Part shown: positions 47,501-56,500 of the stretch, one piece after another
Position numbering within the stretch: the stretch's first letter is position 1
Layout of the letters: every line of letters begins with the position of its first letter
Assembly: GCF_037038585.1 (NCBI RefSeq)
Contig: NC_092541.1
Span: 3,407,445 to 3,471,444 of the forward strand
DNA from: Patagioenas fasciata
Taxonomy: Eukaryota; Chordata; Aves; Columbiformes; Columbidae
Reading direction: 5' to 3'
DNA: 64,000 nt
Position numbers and translations under genes: made by a program
The notes under the pieces: generated by a model
What the model saw: the letters and a program-made list of their open reading frames with translations, nothing else
Database searches by the model: none
What the model was told of the DNA's origin: nothing

Positions 47501-50500
47501 TGTGAGCTGTCTGGAGCCCATGCTCTGCTCTAGGTCTGCCCCATGAGATCTCCTACAAGAGCAGAGCTCCAGCTCTCCAAAGCACCCTCTGGAAACATGG
47601 TCACCTTCTGCACAGCTTGCAGAGCTGATGAAACCCCCTGTGGCTTTGACTTACGAACCGCCCAGATGTTAAAAAAGCCATAACGGGCTTAAATTGTGGC
47701 CAGGAAGAGAAAGATGAGATGTTGGGATGAACATGGCTTGTGGTGAGGACAGCCGGGTATGGGCACAGTTGGACTTGGAAGGGCATGAACTCTGGAAGCT
47801 AAAGACCAAAGATGATCTTTGAAGGTCTTTTCCAACCCAAACTATTGTATGATTCTAAAGGAGAGTCTGGGGAAGGTCGCCAGGTTTCAGTGGGTGATCC
47901 TGCCCTCTGGGGCTGGACAAGCTCTCAGCTCAACCAAACCAAACCAATTCCTTCTCTAGGAACGATTTTGCCATGAACAGTTCCCATCCAGGAACCCAGA
48001 GGTGCTTTGCTTATTCCAGCACTTTGCCTGATGCATCTATGGGCACCACACTGGTTCTTCTTCCAGATGAGCCACAGGTCCTCCTCATGATGAGTTGGTA
48101 GTTCAAGGTCTTCCCCTGCAGGACGTCCAGGACAGACCCAAAAAGAGCTCAGCCCCTGCCTGCACAAGGGAGAAGGGGTCACCATGTGACGGCGAACCCA
48201 GTATTGGCTCTGCTTCCCTCCCCAACTCCCTTCCCCTGCTCCTGGGAGCATCGTAGAATCATTTTGGTTAGAAGAGACCTTTAAGGCCGTCAAATCCAAC
48301 CGTTAACCCAACCCTGGCACTAAAGCACATCTCTGAGAACCTCATCATCCCTGGTCTCAAGTGCCAACCACTTGGCAGCGATGTCCAGCCCCAGCAGATC
48401 TGTGTGATCTCAGCACCTCTGCAATGGTGCAAAGAAATGGGATGCTATACATTGTCTATCAGTGCCCAGGTTGAGGGATGCGAGCTCCAGCACCCCCAAA
48501 ATCTGTTGAAATCCACGCTGCTGCTCAAGCTGCTTCGCAAAGCAACAGCAGCGAGCGCAATTCAGCTGCTGGGAGCAGATGATACCCACAACGGGTGTGA
48601 AGACGCAGCAGGTGATGGAGGGATCCGTCCCATCTGCAGGGACCAGCTGAGGCACCCAGCTCCCGACAATCTCAGCATCCTCTGAGGATCTGGGTTGATC
48701 TGAATGGGATGGGTTTGAAAATGTGCAAAACAGCACCTTGGAATGAGAATATCGAGAGCGTCTTTGTGACAATAGCAAAGAGCCGTCTGAAGAGGAGCTT
48801 TTCTCGTTTGCTTTACACTTGCAATATAATAGAGTACCAGATGCCATCATTTAGTCATCCGCGGTGGAGAAAGGGACCCATATGTTGCACGTTGTATGAT
48901 AAAGGAGAATAAATAATCGCCGTCTCAGATGGTATCAGATCTCTTCCAAGCACAGCTACACGCTAATCTTTTAAGCCCTTTAAATTTTGTTCCGAATGCA
49001 GGTGACGGGATCAGAAAATGATGGAGCGGCGATCAGATATTTTAGCTTACATACTTCTTTGCTCGGCCAGCGTTGGAGTCGAGCCACGGCGCTCGTGAAC
49101 TGGCACCGCGTCTGCAAGAGGTGCGAGGGCTGAATGATTAATTAAATCCTAATCAATGCAACTTCATTAACAGCGTTATGGCCCGTTTTGTAGCCAGGAC
49201 CACGAGCACCAACTACCCTCACACCGCAAAGCAAAGCCGGGTTGCATCTCCAACAGGAGACTCCAGGGAAGCTCCAATTTTGACTTTTTAAAGGAAATCT
49301 GTTCTTCTTTTGGGCAAGATTTTAGAGACAAATCTCCTGGGCTGGCAGGCTGGACCCTCCCTCCCTTGAGCAAGTCAATGAACTCTTCTCTCTCCAAGGG
49401 GCTCATCAAGGGCTATTACCTGGAGCCTTCACCGTAATTACAGATTGAAAGGCTCGGTGCTCAACTCACACTCTGTAATTTGTAATCAGAAGCAAACTCC
49501 CGACTGATCAGCAGCCAGATATGGATGCGGGGCCTCTCCAGAGGGAGGAGGCGCATCATTAGGGATGGGGCTCTGCAGAGGAAAGGGGAGACATGCTTCC
49601 CAGATCCCGCCTTAACATCCGAAGGTAATTTGGTCCCAGGAAAGCTCCCCTTGCCTTTCCCAGGTGGATCTGCTTAGCAGGCAGCAATGTCGCACATCTC
49701 TGATGTAGACAACTCCTGTCCTGATCTTTTATTTATCCCTGGAGGCAGCTGCTCTGTTACCGCCTGTATTTGGAGCCACAGCAGCGTCGCTTGCAGGTGT
49801 AACACAAGGCAGGGCAGCCAGGACCGCTGTGCTGCCCCCTCCAAAACGCTCCCTGTTCTCCTGCAGCGAGGACACCATCCGGCCCCAGAGCTGGGTGGGA
49901 TTATCCCCTTCAAATATTGCACCTTGCAGCGAAAGACTCAAACCAAGGGGCCAAACTCCCTGCTCGTGGTGGGGGGGTTGGACCAGATGAGCTTCGAAGG
50001 TCCCTTCCAACCCAAACGATTCTATAACTCTTCCCCAGCCCACAGCATGTTTTCCACGGAGCAGGATCCTGAGGTTCTTTTCTGTGGCTTTTCCCACCGC
50101 AGGCCAGCCCCATCCACATTCCCATTGTCCCTCCTGCCTCTGCAAAGCCCCGGGGTTCACAAAATACTGAACCCATCCATAAGAGCATCGCTCCTTAAAC
50201 CCCTCCTTGCCAAAACCGGTCTTTTCTGAAGCAAAGCCTTTACATCCAAAGCGTTTGGCCCCACAGAACTGCCCCAGCAACTCGTTTGAGACACTTGACC
50301 TTTGGAGGTGCTAACGAGGCCGTAGCATCATTGGGAGGAGCACAAGGGGGAGCCGAGCTGGCAAACAGGAGCAATCCCGCAGCCGTGTAAACACCGCAAA
50401 TGGGAGAGATGCTAATTGGGTTTGATTCCTCTCCCCCGCAGCCCCTCCTGGGCAGCGTGAGGTCTCCTCTTCTCGAGAAAAATCGCTTTCCCCTCTCCCA

Positions 50501-53500
50501 AATGATGCTAATCTGGGGCTGCCCAAGGATGCTGAGCTGCTCTGCTCCAACCCGCTCTGCTCCCACCAAAGACGACTTCTCTTTGAAGCTGGAGAGGAAA
50601 AAACCACCATAAAAGCAAAAAGACAAGCAGGGGTAAAGGCAGCAGGGACCATTTCTGCCCTTGGTTCATGCAGGAGAGCGGTGCTGAGCTCTCACATTGC
50701 TCCATCGCCACTTTCCAAGGGCACAAACCCCTCCCCGGCACCGCGCTGGCTCCCGCTTCTGGAAATTCAGCTTCAGCCTCTAATTGAGGTTGACAAACTC
50801 GCGTCCTCACGCTTTCGCAATCATTAATACTTAATTAATTAATGAAATGCTTTTTAAATTCTCTCGATCGCGGCTATTAGGGATTACGACAATCAGTTAC
50901 GAACTGGCAGGCGCCGCAAGGAGAAGGAACAAATCGACTTGTCTCCTTAAAAGCAGGATGGATCTTGCTTGCCCGAAATGCAAGGGGAGGATGGGCTGCT
51001 CATGGTAAACGTGGGGGGGAAAGGGGGTTGTGGTTGGGGGGACCGTTCAGCTCAACCTCCCCCTGCCATGGTTCTTTTTCCCGGCCACACTCCTGCCCTT
51101 TGCCTGCTGCTCTTGGCACTGAGCCTCCTGATAACCAATATCTGTCTGCAGCCACAGATGTCTTCTTTAAAATCTATTTGAAGAGGTATCTCTGCTTTTT
51201 TTGCATGATTAATTTTATGCAATAAGGACGATGTGGAAATGCAGTGGAGATGTTTCCAGCATGAGGTTGGGGTCGTTTCAGCCCAGTTTGCAGCCGTGGT
51301 CTGCGGTGAGTTCGGCTTTGGGGAGGCATCAAGCACTGACTTGTGGTAAGAAATAGTGTGGCCTTTCTGGACCTAAAAGAAAGATGGGGACAGACTTTTG
51401 AGCAGGGCCTGTTGTGATAGGACAAGGGGTGATGGTTTGAAACTAAAGGAGGGAGATTCAGGCTGGACATGAGGAAGGAATTGTTGTCCCTGAGGGTGGT
51501 GAGAGCCTGGCCCAGGTTGGCCAGAGAGGTGGTGGCTGAACCATCCCTGGAGACATCCCAGGCCAGGCTGGACGGGGCTCTGAGCAACCTGAGCTGGTGA
51601 AGATGTCCCTGTCATGGCAGGGGTGGCACTGGGGGAGCTGGGAAGGCCCCTTCAATCCAAACCACCTGTGATTCTGTCTCAGCCCTTCTCCTGCCTTCTC
51701 CACATGTGGCCATCTGCCTGATGCCACCAAACTTCAGGCAGAGATCATCACAGAGAGACGCAAACCTCTCCCTGAACATCCCTTTTCTCTTCCCAGGTGG
51801 GGTGTGTTGGCATTTGCTCCAAATGAAATACTAACCAGAAACCTCCGTTCTTTAATGAGACATCAAATAGCATCAATTTAATAGAATCTCAAGACTAGGC
51901 AGCTTTAGCACTTGTAAAATGCTTAAAATAGGCTCGGCGTACACACAGCTCGCTGGCACCATCTCCCTGTTAATGATGCTGGAAGTCATCTATTTGCCGC
52001 CTCCTTTGCCGTGTTCCATACGGCTGTTCCTTCCCATTTGCTGCCTTCAGGCGAGCACCGAAGAAGTTGAGTTTAAGGACAAGAACTTAACCCTTCCAGC
52101 AACTGAAGGTTCTGCTGAGCAGAGCTCGGGGATGTTTAATAGCCCACGAATCCCCAGGCGCTCGAGGTGAGTGGGCACTGGAGAAACGATCTAACTTTGG
52201 AACTCCAAGCTCCTCCAGGTCCCTGTTTCCTTGGAAATACCATTGCAAATCAATCAGCAATATCAAAACCTCTTGTGGCTCCCCAGAAAGTCCATCATCC
52301 CCCGCTTGCCCCCAGGATGGCTGCTCCAAATATTTGTTGCTCTGACCATCTACAATTTGCTTCCAGCTCGCTGCTCTGTGAGTTGTACCCTTCACTTATG
52401 TACAAACTCTGCTTTATATTGCAATAAACTCTGCCAAATCCTTACACAGGTGCCGAATTTAGGGGATGCGTGGTGGGATGTGCACCCCCCAAAGCCACCC
52501 TGTCCTCAGCAAGCAGCTTTCCCTCTTTAAAAATAAATCCTCTTATTCACATAACACAGTGAAGGGTTAGCAGGAGCACCCAGCCATCACTTCATCGACA
52601 TCCCTGCTGTTTGCTCTTTCTTCTCCTTCCCTTTTTAATCTCTCCCCATCCAGACACACCGTTCCTGGCCATAACCCATTTCCATCGCTCTCCTCCAAAC
52701 CCATTTTCTTTCGCATCCTTTTACAAACCAGCCGATTCACTCCTAATGCTGTTTCCTAAGCAAAACCGCTCGCTGTCGTATCAATCGTTTCCATACATCT
52801 CCTGCTTTGAACCGCTCCCGTGCAATGATGTTTTCTATGTGGCCGGCAACCACTGCCTGCCGGTTTTGCTTCTTGTTGTTGAATTAATTCAGCGTCTGAT
52901 GATATACTGGAGGAAATCAACTGGGAGAGTGCGTGGGATCGAGAGAACCAGAGAGCAATCAGAGAGTGAATGTTTTTTCCAGGAGGACGTGTTAGACCGT
53001 AGGTAGGAGAAGATGCTCTGAGCGAGGGTTCGGAAACATGGGAAATACTATTTAATTGCTCCTAATTTTCAAATGTCGCTGCTTACACCCTGTTTGGAAA
53101 TACGGGCTTCAGCGTGATCGCTGCCAGACCCCGAGTCCCGTTCGCCTGCTCTGTAATTACACCTCAGTTGCTCATCGCTGATGCTCTCTGTCCCGTGCAA
53201 GTGTTACGAGGGGATGAGTCTCCCAGGCACACTAGAGCCCTATTAAACAATACTGCTCCGTCTCTGAACCTGTTGGCTTAATTGAAGCCTCTTAAATTTT
53301 TACTGCCAAGTTGGCAGAAATTGCCATTTTTAGTGCGCTTTTCATCTTCTCTAACGCGCCGTGCTGGCGGCGTAACAGGGAGCTGGGGAAGGAACATTTT
53401 CGGATCCCATCCCTTATGGGAGAGACTCAGGGGATGCTGCTGGGATGTGGCAACGATGCCTTAAAACCCAGCAGCAAAATCCAGGAGGAATTTGTCTTTC

Positions 53501-56500
53501 TTCACGGGATCAGCCCTTCGAAATATAATTTCCAGTGTGTCTTCCCACACCCTGGTGCTGTGCAATAGTGCAGGAGTATGGGGGGGATGCTGCAGCATCC
53601 ACAGAATCCCAGAATGTCAGGGGTTGAGGGGCCCTGTAAAGCTCATCCAGTGCAATCCCCCCATGGAGCAGGAACACCCAGCTGAGGTTCCACAGGAAGG
53701 TGTCCAGGCGGGTTTGAATGTCTGCAGAGAAGGAGACTCCACAACCTCCCTGGGCAGCCTGGGCCAGGCTCTGACACCCTCACCCCCAACAAGTTGCTTC
53801 TCCTCTTTCAGTGGAACCTCCTGTGTTCCAGTTTGCACCCATTGCCCCTTGTCCTGTCACTGGTTGTCACCCAGAAGAGCCTGGCTCCATCCTCCTGACA
53901 CTGCCCCTTTCCATATTGATCCCCAGGAATGAGTCCCCCCTCAGTCTCCTCTTCTCCAGCTCCAGAGCCCCAGCTCCCTCAGCCTTTCCTCACACGGGAG
54001 ATGCTCCACTCCCTTCAGCATCTTGGTGGCTGCGCTGGACTCTCTGCAGCAGTTCCCTGTCCTTCTGGAACTGAGGGGCCACAACTGGACACAATATTCC
54101 AGGTGTGGTCTCCCCAGGGCAGAGCAGAGGGGCAGGAGAACCTCTCTGACCTACTGACCACCCCCTTCTAACCCACCCCAGGTACCATTGGCTTCCTGGC
54201 CACAAGGGCCCAGTGCTGGCTCATGGTCACCCTGCTGTCCCCAGGACCCCCAGGTCCCTTTCCCCTACACTGCTCTCTAATAGGTCATTCCCCAACTTAC
54301 ACTGGAACCTGGGGTTGTTCCTGCCCACATTCAAGACTCTACACTTGCCCTTGTTATATTCCATTAAATTTTTCCCTGACCAAAATCATCCACAACGCAA
54401 GGTCCGGAGGGGCTTATTATAGCCCCATGCTCACCCAAAAGAGCCAGGAAAAGGGAAACATTGAGGTGGATCCCTCCAAGGGAAGTGCTGAAGGGCACTG
54501 CTGAACTCGGGGTGTTCCCTGGGGGGGTGACAGGACAGCGTGTCCCCAACCAGCTCCCGCGCAGCTCGGGGTTTTGCCCGTTCATCAGAAAACAAACCGT
54601 ATTCATTAAGACTCAGCAATTGCCATGGAAACCGCTCCCCTGCGAGGCTGGAGCATCTCTCGCCGCAAGGCGCAACAGGGACTGTGTAAAATGGGGTGAA
54701 AACCCCAGAAAATGTCATCCACGATCTTGCACGTCCATGGAAACCACACCAGCTCCTTCCCGAGGGAAAACATCATGTTGCATTCACCGCCACTGCCGTG
54801 GTGCATGGAAAATCACCCCAAAGGGTTTTCCACCCTCCTCCATCAAGACGCTCTTGTTTTAATTGCAACTGTGCCGCCTCCCTTTGGGGAGTTCGGTCCC
54901 GGCTCCCCTTAAACTTCATGGGATGGCTTCAGTCTGAGATTTCAGACAGAAAGCATCTCCCTTTAGGCCTGAGTCCGCAGCAAAGAACCGGTTTGGCCTA
55001 CATAAGCCAACAACCACGTTTTATGGAGGAAACCTCCTGCTGTCACTGCCTTGGCGGGATTGCTTTTGCTGACTCAGCACACGCAACCCATAACAAAGTC
55101 CCTCTTACGATGCTATTAGTGCAAATCAGCACAACATCGTTACCGCATTAATGACGCAGTTCCCCAACCGGTAAATGCATCTTAAAAGTGTCGCTCTGCA
55201 GGAATCCAAGGGCTCAACCACTGCAGAATGAGGAGGAAGACTGATTTTGTTCTTTGTTTTTAGACTGACAGCTGATTTTAAAGGGAGATTTACTGAGATC
55301 GCGCGCCATCGCGGAGCCAGAGTTTGCTTTCGACAAAGGGCTTTTGGTATAAAGATCTGGGATTTATTGCCCTGGAACCAAGACGCAAAGTCCTCGCTTG
55401 AGCTGAGCAACCGCATACCTGAAAATGCAGGAAATCAGTAAGTAAAGCCCAGTAAATACTCTGATTTCCAGGCTGGGATGAAGGAACAAAGGGATAGATC
55501 TGAGCACGGACAGGTGGAATAGTTACAGAGCCACAAATAAAGCCACGAGCCTCTAAGCCAGCCACAAATAAAACCCCTCCACCCCAAAGCCCGTCTCAAA
55601 AATAAAGCTCAGCTTATACTGCTGCACCAAGGCGAGTCTGCCCAATTCCACACCTATTTTCACTGGGAAAAGTGCTTCTAAGTAAAACAGAGGTTGCTCT
55701 GAACTGGGAGATGTGAAACCATCTTCTCTTGATCTTTATTTCTCCTCTTCTCCAGCTGGAGGATCATTCATGGTGTAAAACACACAGATTGGGACCTCAA
55801 TAACTGGCCGGACTCAGCCCTGTGGGTGATATTCATGGGTTTTTCCACCTTTTGCCCCGACTGGTTGAAGGAGCAGTATGTGCCATTCCCCACATTTAGA
55901 GATTTAGTAGGAGAGAAAGAAATCAAGCTAAATCAGGACTCTGAATAGAAGATGTGCATTCGGGGCTTGAGAAGGCGGGTGATGCCTGTCTGGTCCCTGC
56001 GGGTTAATTAGGGGAGGCGGTAGGATGTGCATGCTGTAATGGTTGTGATTAGGTTCAAAGTGACTTTATGAAGAGGAAGGATTGGGGTGGGCTGCTCTGC
56101 GTGTCCTGGGCCGCAGGATCATCCTAAACCAGTTACAGAACCTGAGCAGAAACGTGTCGGCCCCTCTCCCAGCACCAAAACTCTGCACAAGAGGGGACAC
56201 GCGCCAGCTAAGAGACCCCAAATCTGATTTTCTTGTTGTCTTTTACATCTTCCCTGCTTGGAAGGAGGGATTTGGGAAGGGATGGGGTTTTTTGCCCCTC
56301 TCAACCGGCTGTCTTCCTGATAGAAAAATCTGATTTTTGTATAGACATAATGCAATAGTTAATGTTGGCGATGGGATCAGGAAGATTTACAGCATCTGTC
56401 TGAAAAATCTCCAGCGTTTATGCTATTTCTATCTTAAAACAAAGTCCTTAAGACCCTCGCTGCAGGCTCCGGCTCCCGCCACGCTCCCAAATCTTGGTGA

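Noticed and set aside
49687-50229. 180-codon frame on the plus strand in ASIC2 intron 3
   Set aside because: Includes a CR1 fragment, has a similarly long frame antisense to it, and shows no family pattern.
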